A stretch of DNA of 64,000 nt from contig NZ_NASZ01000011.1 in the NCBI RefSeq assembly GCF_014596575.1, positions 1 through 64,000 on the forward strand. The letters are read 5' to 3'. Made by a program: the position numbers and the translations under genes. The notes under the pieces were generated by a model that was not told the DNA's origin, did no database searches, and saw only the letters and a list, made by a program, of their open reading frames with translations. Positions 9,401 to 17,363 of the stretch are shown here, piece by piece (the first letter of the stretch is position 1; the number at the start of each line of letters is the position of its first letter). The stretch is from Flavobacterium pokkalii. Lineage in GTDB: Bacteria > Bacteroidota > Bacteroidia > Flavobacteriales > Flavobacteriaceae.

Positions 9401-10784
9401 GCTAACAGCTGCCGCCGCCGCTTTAGGTTTTTTGCCGATGGCAATTTCCTCATCTGCCGGTGCCGAAGTACAAAGACCTTTAGCTACAGTAGTTATCGGA
9501 GGATTGTTTACCGCAACTATTTTAACTATGATTGTTTTACCGGTTTTGTTTAAAATTTTTGACGGTAAAGAATTTAAAAAACCAAAATTCAAACAAAATA
9601 ATCCGTTGATTTTATTCACTTTCTTGTTCAGTTCGTCTTTTGTTTTTTCTCAAAATGCAACTGAAGAATTGAATCAGCTGATTACTATTGGAATCCAAAA
9701 TAACAAAGCTTTAAGAGCTTCTCAGCTTCAGGTTGAAAAAATGAAAAGCAATATCAACAGTGCTTATACTTTTGATAAAACCGTTATTTATTACAATTTT
9801 GATCAAAATAATCTGGCATTCAATAATAAACCTCTGAAAGTTTTTGGTGCTCAGCAAAGTTTCTTGTTCCCGACAGTTTACAGTGCTCAAAAGAAATTGA
9901 ATGTCGCAGAATTTGAACAGCAAAAAGCCGTTTTTGAATTAGAAAAAAATAAGCTGAGTCTGGAAATTTCAAAGTTGTTCTATCAAATTGTGTATCTGCA
10001 ACATCAGGAAATTTTGTATCAAAAACTGGATAGTTTATATCAAAATTTTGCCAAAGCCAGCAATCGACGTTTTGAATTAGGCGAAAGTAATTATCTCGAA
10101 AAAATCACAGCGCAATCCAAAGCCCGACAAATAGCTTTGAAACTAAGTCAGGTAAAAAAAGAGAAAAATGCACAGTATGATTTGTTATATTTTAATCTTC
10201 AGTCGGAAGAAAAAATTATCATCAAAACTACTAATATTCAGCCTTTAGAAATCTTAACCGAAAGCTTAAATAAAGATATTTATACCAATTATTATCAATC
10301 AGTTACAGATAATTATAAAAATCGTTTGAATATACAAAAGCAAAGTTGGTTACCTGATTTACATCTGGAATATTTTCGAGGAACAAACAAAGGATTATCG
10401 CAATCTTTAAATGGTTTTCAAGTGGGAATTGCTGTACCGATTCTATTTTCCGGAAATGTTTCTAAAGTTAAAGTTGCCCAATTAGAATTGGAAAGTTGGG
10501 AAGCACAGCAGCAGCATGAAAAAGAAAAAATCAATAGTTTTCTGGAAAGCAAAAAGAATGAATTATTCAAATATCAGGAAGCAATTAATTACTACAATCA
10601 GCAAGGAAAAAAACTGGCTGACGAAATCCTGAAAGTAGCAAACATGAGTTACAAACACGGAGAAATTGATTTTTTTCAATACATCCAGAGTCTGGAAAAT
10701 GCGACTGTGATTGAAATCGAATATCTAGAAAATGTTCTTCACTTTAATCAAACACAATTAGATTATCAATTTTTAAATTTTTAA
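6456..10784 (+). CDS. CzcA/CusA-family RND metal efflux pump fused to a TolC-like domain, 1442 aa
   Basis: Residues 1 to ~1040 are a heavy-metal RND transporter: a first membrane helix, two large periplasmic loops and twelve membrane helices in all. Helix 4 carries D400-F-G-I-I-I-D406-G-A-V-I-I-V-E. This DFG...DGA form resembles Zn/Co/Cd pumps (CzcA) more than Cu/Ag pumps, which usually have an AIG...DAA form at this place. Residues ~1055-1442 are a TolC-like outer-membrane channel region with long coiled-coil helices. A signal-peptide-like stretch (NPLILFTFLF...FSQN) survives at the join, showing that two ancestral genes were fused. Such fusions are common in Bacteroidota; how the polypeptide spans the periplasm, or whether it is cleaved, is unclear. 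The adaptor gene follows after 10 bp. Confidence 0.93.
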   Translation: MLEKIIAFSLKNKLIVLLFTLGIFGFGVYSVFQISIGAVPDVTNNQVQVITTSRNLSTQDIEQFITYPVEIEMSNLPGVKEIRSVSKFGLSVVTIVFEDNLGTYLPRQLIAEKIKSAAEKIPEGFGAPEMGPITTGLGEIYQYTLEVKPEFKNNYSITDLRTLQDWVVKRQLSGIKGVVEINTWGGYLKQYEVAVSPARLKAMNITVSEVFKALENNNGIAGGAYIEKVNQSYFIRAEGKVKTLEDIGNIVVKNNNGLPVYIKNVADVRFGYANRFGAITGNGEGEKVLGQVMMLKDANSKQVIQDVKERITEIQKTLPEGVYINGFLERSELVSKTTFTVAENLILGCLIVVFVVVLLLGNWRSGLVVASVIPLCLLFAISLMNIFGIDANLMSLGAIDFGIIIDGAVIIVEFIAFQIAHKSKHLAQIPEEDRQLEIDQITYKSASKMMNSAVFGQLIILIVFIPILSLSGIEGKMFKPMAMTFSFALIGAMLFCFSYVPVVSSLFLKPKEENPKSVSNKLIAKLNEFYLPIIKWALVNTKKVLYGSVGLLALAIVLFTTMGGEFIPTLDEGDFVIQPVLKTGTSLSKTIETTTKIEKILRKFPEVKQVVSRIGAAEVPTDPMSMEESDVIVKLKSKSDWVSASTKDELADKMKEAIEVQIPNMEIEFTQPIEMRFNELISGTRSDVAVKVFGENLDVLAQKANEIQKAITHVEGASDVIIEKTEGLPQMSVQYDRSKVARYGLNIADLNELIALGFAGKTVGNVFEGEKRFDLVIRLNQNNRHDIEDLKNLYVTTPSGEQIPMQELAQIEYSEGPAKISRDNTHRRIVIGINVRNRDLQSVVTDIQKIVNTKIKLPTGYYVKYGGQFENLQSAKNRLLIAVPLALFLIFILLYFAFGSVKEALMVYSAIPLSAVGGILFLWIRDLPFSISAGVGFIALFGIAVLNGIVLIEHFKELKHQGMTNKDELILKGTTDRLRPVLLTAAAAALGFLPMAISSSAGAEVQRPLATVVIGGLFTATILTMIVLPVLFKIFDGKEFKKPKFKQNNPLILFTFLFSSSFVFSQNATEELNQLITIGIQNNKALRASQLQVEKMKSNINSAYTFDKTVIYYNFDQNNLAFNNKPLKVFGAQQSFLFPTVYSAQKKLNVAEFEQQKAVFELEKNKLSLEISKLFYQIVYLQHQEILYQKLDSLYQNFAKASNRRFELGESNYLEKITAQSKARQIALKLSQVKKEKNAQYDLLYFNLQSEEKIIIKTTNIQPLEILTESLNKDIYTNYYQSVTDNYKNRLNIQKQSWLPDLHLEYFRGTNKGLSQSLNGFQVGIAVPILFSGNVSKVKVAQLELESWEAQQQHEKEKINSFLESKKNELFKYQEAINYYNQQGKKLADEILKVANMSYKHGEIDFFQYIQSLENATVIEIEYLENVLHFNQTQLDYQFLNF

Positions 10785-10794
10785 TGATATTATA

Positions 10795-11913
10795 ATGAAA
10801 AAATTACTCGCCATATTTATCTTATCCGCTGTTTTTATTTCTTGCAAAGAGCATAAAACAGAAGAAAATGCTGTTGTGGATTCGGATTTGATTTCGGTAA
10901 CTGATACCCAATTTCAATCCGTCGGAATGGCTATTGGAAATCCTTCTGAACAAAATTTTGATGAAACTGTGAAAGCTTCCGGAAAAGTTGATGTTCCGCC
11001 GCAAAATCGTTCTCAAATTACTTCTTTTATAGGTGGTTATGTAAAATCAACTCAACTTTTAGTGGGAGATAAAGTTGTTAAAGGTCAGCCTTTATTAACA
11101 CTGGAGAACACTGAATTTTTGGATATTCAAAAAGAATATTTGGAAGTAGCTTCGCAAATGAATTATTTAAAATCCGAATACCTTCGTCAGAAAACTTTAT
11201 TTGATGAAAAAATTACTTCGCAAAAAAATTACCTCAAAGCCGAAAGTGATTTTCAAAGAGCCAAAGGAATGTATCAGAGTTTGAAAGAAAAACTAAAACT
11301 TTTAAACATCAATCCTGTAAAAGTAGAACAGGGAAAATTAACTTCTGTTGTTACTATTTACGCTCCAATTTCGGGTGATATTGTAGTGATGAATGCCCAT
11401 TTAGGCATGCATATTAATCCTTCGGATGTGATTTTGGAAATTATTCAAACGAATCATTTGCATTTAGAATTGGCTATTTTTGAAAAAGACATTTTAAAAA
11501 TAAAAAAGGAGCAGGATATTTTATTTACAGTTCCGGAAGCTTCTAAAGAAGTTTTCCATGCTAATGTTCATTTGGTTGGAAAATCGATAGAAGGAAACGA
11601 CCGAACTATTAATATTCACGCACATTTAGACGACAAAATAAAGCAGCAGTTACTAACCGGAATGTTTGTAGAAGCCAGTATTATTGTCGATTCTAAAAAG
11701 GCTTTGGCCATTCCTAAAGAAGCTTTGCTAGCTGAAGAAAGCAAAAATTTCGTACTTTTAGTCAATAAACATCAAAATGGTATTTATACTTTTAAAAAAG
11801 TTGCGGTTAGCATTGGATCAACATCTCAGGATTATGTAGAAATAATACCAGAGAAACAAATTGATGCGCAATCAAAAATACTAACTAAAGGAATCTATGA
11901 TGTTGTGAATTAA
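10795..11913 (+). CDS. RND efflux periplasmic adaptor lipoprotein (CusB/CzcB-like), 372 aa
   Basis: This is the membrane-fusion subunit that links the RND pump to the outer-membrane channel. A short lipoprotein signal ends in a lipobox (VFISC) near residue 17. Then come the paired lipoyl/beta-barrel halves around an alpha-helical hairpin (residues ~120-185), with GGYVKSTQLLVGDKVVKGQPL as the first lipoyl half and APISGDIVVMNAHLG as the second. The C-terminal ~70 residues are a membrane-proximal domain. It lies 10 bp after the pump gene and is surely cotranscribed. No His-rich metal-binding tail is present. Substrate is inferred from the pump. Confidence 0.92.
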   Translation: MKKLLAIFILSAVFISCKEHKTEENAVVDSDLISVTDTQFQSVGMAIGNPSEQNFDETVKASGKVDVPPQNRSQITSFIGGYVKSTQLLVGDKVVKGQPLLTLENTEFLDIQKEYLEVASQMNYLKSEYLRQKTLFDEKITSQKNYLKAESDFQRAKGMYQSLKEKLKLLNINPVKVEQGKLTSVVTIYAPISGDIVVMNAHLGMHINPSDVILEIIQTNHLHLELAIFEKDILKIKKEQDILFTVPEASKEVFHANVHLVGKSIEGNDRTINIHAHLDDKIKQQLLTGMFVEASIIVDSKKALAIPKEALLAEESKNFVLLVNKHQNGIYTFKKVAVSIGSTSQDYVEIIPEKQIDAQSKILTKGIYDVVN

Positions 11914-11928
11914 TTTTTTTTTAAAGTT

Positions 11929-13050
11929 ATGAATAATTTAAAAAAACTAAAAGCACAGTTACAAACGGAAGTTGATACCGCTTTTCTTTATGAAAATATA
12001 GCAGCTATACAAAATGATGCTAATTTAAGCAAAGTTTTAAATGGTTTAGCTGATATTGAAAAAGGACATGCCAGACAAATTTTTCAAAAAGTGAACGCTT
12101 TGGACGCAGATTACCAAATGCCATCGGCTTCCTCCAGAGCCAAAATGCAATTAAAAGCCGGAAAATATTTTGGATATAACAGCATCATTAGCAGCTTGTC
12201 TAACACCGAAAGAGAATTTGCTGAAATTGCGATAAAAGATAAAAAAGCCAAAGGCATAAAAACTTCCGGTTTTGAACACAATCATCTAAATATTATTGAA
12301 GCGGTTAGTGAAAATGAATCGCTAAATGTTTCCGGAGTTTTGTTATCCAAATTTGAAAGCCGTCATAAATCGGTGGGAGGAAATGCTTTGCGGGCAGCTG
12401 TTTTAGGAGCAAACGATGGTTTAGTTTCCAATATGAGTCTGGTGATGGGTGTTGCCGGAGCAGCAGTTTCTAACGATACTATTTTGCTGACCGGAATTGC
12501 AGGATTATTGGCAGGAGCCATTTCGATGGCTTTAGGAGAATGGTTATCGGTACAAAGTTCCAGAGAATTAAATCAACACCAAATTGATTTAGAAATGGAA
12601 GAAATGGAAGAATCACCGGAAGACGAAAAAAAAGAACTGGTTTTGTTGTATCAGGCTAAAGGAATGAATCAGGAAGAAGCGCAAAAATTAGCCGAAAAAG
12701 CTTTTGAAAACCAAGACACGGCGATGGATGCCATTATTACAGAAGAATTAGGAATTGACAAAGAAGAGTTGGGAGGTTCTGCCTGGGAAGCAGCCATAGC
12801 TTCTTTTATTTTGTTTTCCATTGGAGCCATAATTCCGTTGTATCCTTTTATTTTTTTGAATTGTAATCAGGCTGTTTTTCTAAGTTTAGGAAGTTGTGTA
12901 ATTGGTTTGTTTGGAATAGGAGCAGCCATCACTTTACTAACAGCTAAAAGCATTTGGTTTTCGGGATTCAGACAGGTTTTGTTTGGGTTGGCTGCCGCTG
13001 CTGTAACTTACGGAATTGGTTCTTTTATTGGCGTTTCTTTGGCGGGATAA
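11929..13050 (+). CDS. Ferritin-like/VIT1-family metal transporter, 373 aa
   Basis: Residues 1-~140 are a rubrerythrin/ferritin-like helical domain with iron-ligand-type glutamates (QTEVDTAFLYENIA, ADIEKGHARQ). Residues ~150-373 are a VIT1/CCC1 membrane domain with the typical start LRAAVLGANDGLVSNMSLVMGVAGA, a GEWLSVQSSRE segment and a Glu-rich cytoplasmic loop (MEEMEESPEDE...). Relatives move Fe2+ or Mn2+ out of the cytosol by H+ antiport, with the ferritin-like domain thought to sense or collect iron. The gene starts 15 bp after the efflux adaptor, so it is probably part of the same metal-induced operon. Family certain; metal specificity not decidable here. Confidence 0.9.
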   Translation: MNNLKKLKAQLQTEVDTAFLYENIAAIQNDANLSKVLNGLADIEKGHARQIFQKVNALDADYQMPSASSRAKMQLKAGKYFGYNSIISSLSNTEREFAEIAIKDKKAKGIKTSGFEHNHLNIIEAVSENESLNVSGVLLSKFESRHKSVGGNALRAAVLGANDGLVSNMSLVMGVAGAAVSNDTILLTGIAGLLAGAISMALGEWLSVQSSRELNQHQIDLEMEEMEESPEDEKKELVLLYQAKGMNQEEAQKLAEKAFENQDTAMDAIITEELGIDKEELGGSAWEAAIASFILFSIGAIIPLYPFIFLNCNQAVFLSLGSCVIGLFGIGAAITLLTAKSIWFSGFRQVLFGLAAAAVTYGIGSFIGVSLAG

Positions 13051-13128
13051 TTTCCTTGTAGAATCTTCTCAGGGCAAGCATTTTTTTGTTATTTTTATCT
13101 CAATAGTGCTAACTAAAAATTTATTATT

Positions 13129-13626
13129 ATGAATGACGCTCATCTTCATTTGCTGGTCAATCACTTTCCAATTATAGGAACTATTTTTGGATTTTTGGTT
13201 TTATTAGGTGGTTTGTATTTCAAAAGTACTTCGATTAAAAATACAGCTTATCTTTTGTTTATTATAGCAACTACTTTTACTGTTTTTAGTATGGTTACCG
13301 GAGAAGGTGCCGAAAAAATGGTAGAAGATTTGCCTGAAATCGGACATAAAATCATTCATAATCATGAAGAAACAGCAGAGAAATTTGCCATTCTGATGTA
13401 TTTATTAGGGTGTGCTTCAGTTATAGGGCTTATTAGCAATATTACGCATCATTCTAAAGCGCTTTTCTTTGCTTATAGCATTCTTGTTATTGCAATTGTA
13501 GCCGTAATTGTTTCGGTAAAAGTAGGAACTACGGGAGGAGAAATTCGTCACACTGAAATTCGTAATGATATGATTTCTACCAAGATTAATACCGAAGCTT
13601 CTTCTACTATTTTTGATAAAGATTAA
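13129..13626 (+). CDS. Small membrane protein of unknown function (DUF2231-like), 165 aa
   Basis: The protein has four predicted membrane helices (about residues 10-28, 38-55, 88-108 and 115-135) and a short hydrophilic tail. The N-terminal HLHLLVNHFPIIG and the loop HKIIHNHEE are rich in histidine. This resembles DUF2231-type membrane proteins, whose conserved histidines may bind haem or metal. It follows the metal transporter by 78 bp and could belong to the same metal-stress operon. The family resemblance is from memory and only moderate. Confidence 0.7.
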   Translation: MNDAHLHLLVNHFPIIGTIFGFLVLLGGLYFKSTSIKNTAYLLFIIATTFTVFSMVTGEGAEKMVEDLPEIGHKIIHNHEETAEKFAILMYLLGCASVIGLISNITHHSKALFFAYSILVIAIVAVIVSVKVGTTGGEIRHTEIRNDMISTKINTEASSTIFDKD

Positions 13627-13650
13627 ATGTCATATTAGTTAAATTAAAAA

Positions 13651-13682
13651 TTTGGTTGTAACTATTTAATCGCTTATATTTG
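13651..13682 (+). promoter_or_regulatory. his operon promoter
   Basis: A TATATTTG -7 box (13675-13682) matches TAnnTTTG, with TTTG at 13651-13654 about 20 bp upstream as the -33 element. Transcription would begin near 13689, just before the leader peptide ATG at 13704. Confidence 0.65.
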
Positions 13683-13703
13683 CAGCACTAAACAAAAAAG
13701 AAC

Positions 13704-13763
13704 ATGTTATCAAATCAATTACATCATCATCATTCTTATTATTGCTCTCAAGCGATATGTTAA
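13704..13763 (+). CDS. his operon leader peptide, 19 aa
   Basis: A short ORF with four consecutive His codons (MLSNQLHHHHSYYC...), followed 28 bp later by an intrinsic terminator and then hisG. This is the layout of a translation-coupled histidine attenuator: ribosome stalling at scarce His-tRNA should favour readthrough. The reading frame and His run are plain in the sequence; the mechanism is inferred from the arrangement. Confidence 0.85.
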   Translation: MLSNQLHHHHSYYCSQAIC

Positions 13764-13791
13764 TGGTATGCGTGTAAGTCATCATATTAAT

Positions 13792-13822
13792 AAACCCGTT
13801 TGAGTACATCAAACGGGTTTTT
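13792..13822 (+). terminator. his attenuator terminator
   Basis: A perfect 12-bp stem (13792-13803 with 13809-13820), a 5-nt loop and a following T run form an intrinsic terminator between the His leader peptide and hisG. Part of its 5' arm and loop (13798-13808) is also perfectly complementary over 11 nt to 13842-13852 downstream, giving a possible alternative fold. Confidence 0.88.
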
Positions 13823-13882
13823 CATTGTGTGTTAAGTCCTTTGTACTCAAACACATTCAACAAAACATAAAAAAGTAAAACA

Positions 13883-14740
13883 ATGAGTACGTTAAAAATT
13901 GCAATCCAAAAATCAGGCAGATTAAACGAAGACAGTATCCAAATTTTGAAAGATGCCGGAATTTCTATCAACAATGGTATTGATCAGTTAAAAGCAGAAG
14001 CCTCTAATTTTCCTTTAGAAGTTTTATACCTGAGAAACTCTGATATTCCTCAGTATCTAATTGACGGAGTAGTAGATATTGCTATTGTAGGAGATAATTT
14101 ATTGGTTGAAAAAGGAAAAAATATTGAGGTAATTCAAAAATTAGGTTTTTCTAAATGTAAAGTTTCCGTTGCTGTTCCTAAAAATTTTGAATACAATTCG
14201 GTAAAAGATTTAGACGGTTTACGAATTGCTACTTCTTATCCAAATACGGTAATTGAGTATTTTAACAAATACGGAATGTCGGTAGATATTCACCAAATTT
14301 CCGGTTCGGTAGAAATAGCTCCAAATATTGGACTTGCCGATGCCATTGTGGACATCGTTTCCAGCGGAAGTACCTTGTTTAAAAACAACCTGAAAGAGGT
14401 TGAAGTAATTTTGAAAAGCGAGGCTGTTTTGGCTGTTTCACCAAAAGTAAGTCCGGAAACTCAAAAAATCATTGACACTTTAAAATTCCGAATTGACGCA
14501 GTTTTAAGAGCTCGTAAATCAAAATATATTTTGATGAATGTACCTAACGACAAAATCGAAGCCGTTAGTAATATTCTTCCGGTTTTAAGAAGTGCAACCG
14601 TAATGCCGTTGGCTCAGGAAGGCTGGAGTAGTGTGCACACAGTAATTGACAAAGATACTTTCTGGGAAGTAATCGATCAGTTAAAAGAAGCCGGCGCCGA
14701 AGGAATTTTGGTTTGCCCAATTGAGAAAATGGTTTTGTAG
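13883..14740 (+). CDS. hisG: ATP phosphoribosyltransferase, long form, 285 aa
   Basis: It catalyses the first step of histidine synthesis: ATP plus PRPP gives phosphoribosyl-ATP. The N-terminal ~210 residues are the two catalytic lobes, with the PRPP-binding segment DIVSSGSTLFKNNL. The last ~75 residues (RKSKYILMNVPNDKIEAV...) form the ACT-like regulatory domain, which marks the long form that needs no HisZ and is feedback-inhibited by histidine. It is the first structural gene after the attenuator; hisD follows after 56 bp with an inverted repeat in the spacer. Confidence 0.97.
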   Translation: MSTLKIAIQKSGRLNEDSIQILKDAGISINNGIDQLKAEASNFPLEVLYLRNSDIPQYLIDGVVDIAIVGDNLLVEKGKNIEVIQKLGFSKCKVSVAVPKNFEYNSVKDLDGLRIATSYPNTVIEYFNKYGMSVDIHQISGSVEIAPNIGLADAIVDIVSSGSTLFKNNLKEVEVILKSEAVLAVSPKVSPETQKIIDTLKFRIDAVLRARKSKYILMNVPNDKIEAVSNILPVLRSATVMPLAQEGWSSVHTVIDKDTFWEVIDQLKEAGAEGILVCPIEKMVL

Positions 14741-14743
14741 AAA

Positions 14744-14780
14744 AGTTATAGGTTATACGCCTGTCGAATAACTCATAACT
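14744..14780. repeat. Inverted repeat in the hisG-hisD spacer
   Basis: The arms at 14744-14756 and 14768-14780 match at 11 of 13 positions and contain the AGTTAT/ATAACT type of sequence. They can form a hairpin in the operon mRNA between the hisG stop and hisD start. There is no T run, so it is not a terminator. Confidence 0.6.
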
Positions 14781-14796
14781 CATAACTAAAAAGAAA

Positions 14797-16089
14797 ATGA
14801 ACAAAATATATAATCCAACAGCCGATTCTTGGGCTTCCATTTTAGAAAGACCCACCAAAACGGTTAACGATATTGAAGGAACTGTAAAAGAAATTTTTGC
14901 AGCGATTCAAAAAGACGGAGATTTGGCTGTAGCCAAATATACGACGCAATTTGATGGCGTTTCTTTTGAAAATATCGAAGTTACTACTGCTGAAATTGAG
15001 GCTGCCATTGCCAGTTTACCAGCAGATTTAAAAGACGCTATTGCTTTGGCTAAAGCCAATGTTGAAACTTTTCATAAAGTACAACAAACCACTCGTGTTT
15101 CGGTAGAAACGGTTGAAGGCGTGCAATGCTGGCAGGAAAAAAGACCGATTCAAAAAGTAGGTTTGTACATTCCTGGTGGAACGGCTCCGTTGTTTTCTAC
15201 AGTTTTAATGTTGGCTGTTCCTGCTAAAATTGCGGGATGCAAGGAAATTGTTTTGTGCTCGCCTCCGGACAAACAAGGAAACATCAATCCTGCGATTTTA
15301 TATGCGGCCAATTTATGTGGTGTAACCAAAATTATCAAAGTAGGAGGAATTCAGGCGATTGCCGGAATGACTTTTGGAACAAATTCAATTCCTAAAGTTT
15401 ATAAAATATTTGGTCCCGGAAATCAATATGTAACGGTGGCTAAACAATTGGCAACGCAATTTGGAGTAGCGATTGATATGCCTGCAGGACCATCTGAACT
15501 TTTAATGGTTGCTGATGATACGGCAGTTCCTGCTTTTGTAGCTTCTGATTTATTGTCTCAGGCGGAACACGGAACAGACAGTCAGGTAATTTTAGTTTCT
15601 ACTTCAAAATCTATGATGGATGCTGTTGAAAACGAAATTCAATCCCAATTAGAAGTTTTACCAAGAAAAGCTATTGCTGAAAAAGCCATTGCTAATTCTA
15701 AATTGATTTTTGTTGAGAATGATGAAATTGCTTTGGATTTAATCAATGAATATGGTCCGGAACACTTTATTGTTTGTACGGCTAACAATGATTTTTATGT
15801 GGATAATATAGAAAATGCCGGTTCTGTTTTTATTGGTAATTATACACCTGAAAGTGCCGGAGATTATGCTTCAGGAACCAATCATACGTTGCCAACGAAT
15901 GGTTATGCTAAAAATTATTCAGGTGTAAACTTAGATAGTTTTATGAAATCAATGACATTCCAGAAAATTTCCGAAAAAGGAATCCAAAACATTGGAAAAG
16001 CTATTGAAATCATGGCAGAAGCTGAAGGATTGCAGGCACATAAGAATGCAGTGACTTTGAGATTAGCTGAGATAAAAAAAAGAAAATAG
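14797..16089 (+). CDS. hisD: Histidinol dehydrogenase, 430 aa
   Basis: This zinc enzyme carries out the last two steps, oxidising L-histidinol to L-histidine with NAD. Conserved blocks are VGLYIPGGTAPLFST, FGPGNQYVTVAKQ, MPAGPSELLMVAD and the metal/active-site segment LLSQAEHGTDSQ. A later EYGPEHF block holds catalytic Glu and His, and GTNHTLPT lies near the end. The length matches the family. The gene lies between hisG and hisC with spacers of 56 and 90 bp. Confidence 0.97.
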   Translation: MNKIYNPTADSWASILERPTKTVNDIEGTVKEIFAAIQKDGDLAVAKYTTQFDGVSFENIEVTTAEIEAAIASLPADLKDAIALAKANVETFHKVQQTTRVSVETVEGVQCWQEKRPIQKVGLYIPGGTAPLFSTVLMLAVPAKIAGCKEIVLCSPPDKQGNINPAILYAANLCGVTKIIKVGGIQAIAGMTFGTNSIPKVYKIFGPGNQYVTVAKQLATQFGVAIDMPAGPSELLMVADDTAVPAFVASDLLSQAEHGTDSQVILVSTSKSMMDAVENEIQSQLEVLPRKAIAEKAIANSKLIFVENDEIALDLINEYGPEHFIVCTANNDFYVDNIENAGSVFIGNYTPESAGDYASGTNHTLPTNGYAKNYSGVNLDSFMKSMTFQKISEKGIQNIGKAIEIMAEAEGLQAHKNAVTLRLAEIKKRK

Positions 16090-16162
16090 AATAGAGAAAA
16101 TAGAGCAGAGATGATATGTTAAGTAGATTTAATCTATATTCTATTCTCTCTTTTCTATATTC
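16089..16162. repeat. Inverted repeat in the hisD-hisC spacer
   Basis: The arms at 16089-16105 and 16146-16162 pair at 15 of 17 positions. The arm is purine-rich (GAATAGAGAAAA...) and its partner pyrimidine-rich. The first arm begins at the hisD stop codon. It is likely an mRNA hairpin; its sequence differs from that of the other his spacers. Confidence 0.6.
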
Positions 16163-16179
16163 TTTTAAAGATAATAAAG

Positions 16180-17223
16180 ATGAAATTTGATATAAATAAT
16201 TTAATTCGTGACAACGTAAAGGTTTTAAAACCTTATTCTTCGGCGCGTGATGAGTTTGAAGATTTTGATACTGCCGAAATGGTTTTTTTGGACGCCAATG
16301 AAAATCCGTATCAAAATGGAGTAAACCGTTATCCGGATCCGCAACAGGCTAATGTAAAAGTAGCTTTGGGCGAAATCAAAAACCTAAAACCACAACAAAT
16401 TCTTTTAGGAAACGGAAGTGATGAAGTTTTGGACTTATTGTTCAGAGCTTTTTGCGAGCCAAAAGTGGACAATGTCATTACGTTGCCACCAACTTACGGC
16501 ATGTACGGCGTTTTAGCTAATATCAATAATGTTGAAAATAAGGAGATTTTATTGACAGCTGATTTTCAGCCACAAGTGGATCAAATTTTAGCAGCGATTA
16601 CGCCTACAACCAAATTGATCTTTTTGTGTTCACCCAATAACCCAACCGGAAATTCATTTTCTACCGAAAGCGTAACTACTATTTTAGAAAATTTCAATGG
16701 TTTTGTAGTAATCGACGAGGCATACATTGACTTTTCAGATAAAGCAAGTTGGTTAGAAAAATTAGACCAATATCCAAATTTGATTATTACCCAAACCCTT
16801 TCAAAAGCCTATGGTTTGGCAGGAATTCGTTTGGGAATTTGCTACGCTTCAACTGAAGTAATTGCTGTATTAAACAAAATCAAACCTCCTTATAACGTTA
16901 ACGAATTGACCCAACAAAGAGCTTTGGAAAGATTAAACGATCAGGAGAAAATCAATAGAGAAATTAGCTCGATATTAACGGAGAGAGATACTTTATTGGA
17001 TGTTTTAAATCATGTTTCTTTTGTTGAGAAAATCTATCCAACAGAAGCTAATTTCATCCTTATCAAAGTAGATGATGCTAATAAACGCTACGACGAATTA
17101 ATTGCAAAGGGTATTGTAATTCGTAACAGAACCACACAACCGCTTTGTGAAAACACTTTACGTTTGACTGTTGGAACGTCTGAGGAGAATAAAAAATTGA
17201 TGGAGGCCTTACAATCGATCTAA
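16180..17223 (+). CDS. hisC: Histidinol-phosphate aminotransferase, 347 aa
   Basis: A PLP-dependent fold-type I aminotransferase that converts imidazole-acetol phosphate and glutamate to histidinol phosphate. The PLP lysine is Lys209 in TLSKAYGLAGIRLG. Other conserved parts are LDANENPYQ, LGNGSDEVLDLL, SPNNPTGN, DEAYIDF and the C-terminal substrate Arg region LRLTVGTSEEN. Normal length for the family. Downstream is a 140-bp spacer with inverted repeats before hisB. Confidence 0.97.
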   Translation: MKFDINNLIRDNVKVLKPYSSARDEFEDFDTAEMVFLDANENPYQNGVNRYPDPQQANVKVALGEIKNLKPQQILLGNGSDEVLDLLFRAFCEPKVDNVITLPPTYGMYGVLANINNVENKEILLTADFQPQVDQILAAITPTTKLIFLCSPNNPTGNSFSTESVTTILENFNGFVVIDEAYIDFSDKASWLEKLDQYPNLIITQTLSKAYGLAGIRLGICYASTEVIAVLNKIKPPYNVNELTQQRALERLNDQEKINREISSILTERDTLLDVLNHVSFVEKIYPTEANFILIKVDDANKRYDELIAKGIVIRNRTTQPLCENTLRLTVGTSEENKKLMEALQSI

Positions 17224-17349
17224 ACACAAATTTCACAAATTAGCACAAATTTTTAAAAGTAGTCGTAGTAAAAAATAGAGTAGTAAAAACCCAAAAGAAA
17301 TAGAATTTAAGCAATTTAGAATTTGTGAAAATCTGTAAAATTTGTGTTT
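17222..17349. repeat. Inverted repeat in the hisC-hisB spacer
   Basis: 17222-17233 is a perfect 12-nt reverse complement of 17338-17349 (AAACACAAATTT type). Further partial matches extend inward, so nearly the whole 140-bp spacer can fold back. It contains repeated CACAAATT units and no terminator T run. Confidence 0.6.
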
Positions 17350-17363
17350 TAAAAATAAATAAA

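Noticed and set aside
17325..17363. Upstream extension of hisB by 13 codons
   Set aside because: It lies in the inverted-repeat spacer and the conserved protein begins at the ATG at 17364.
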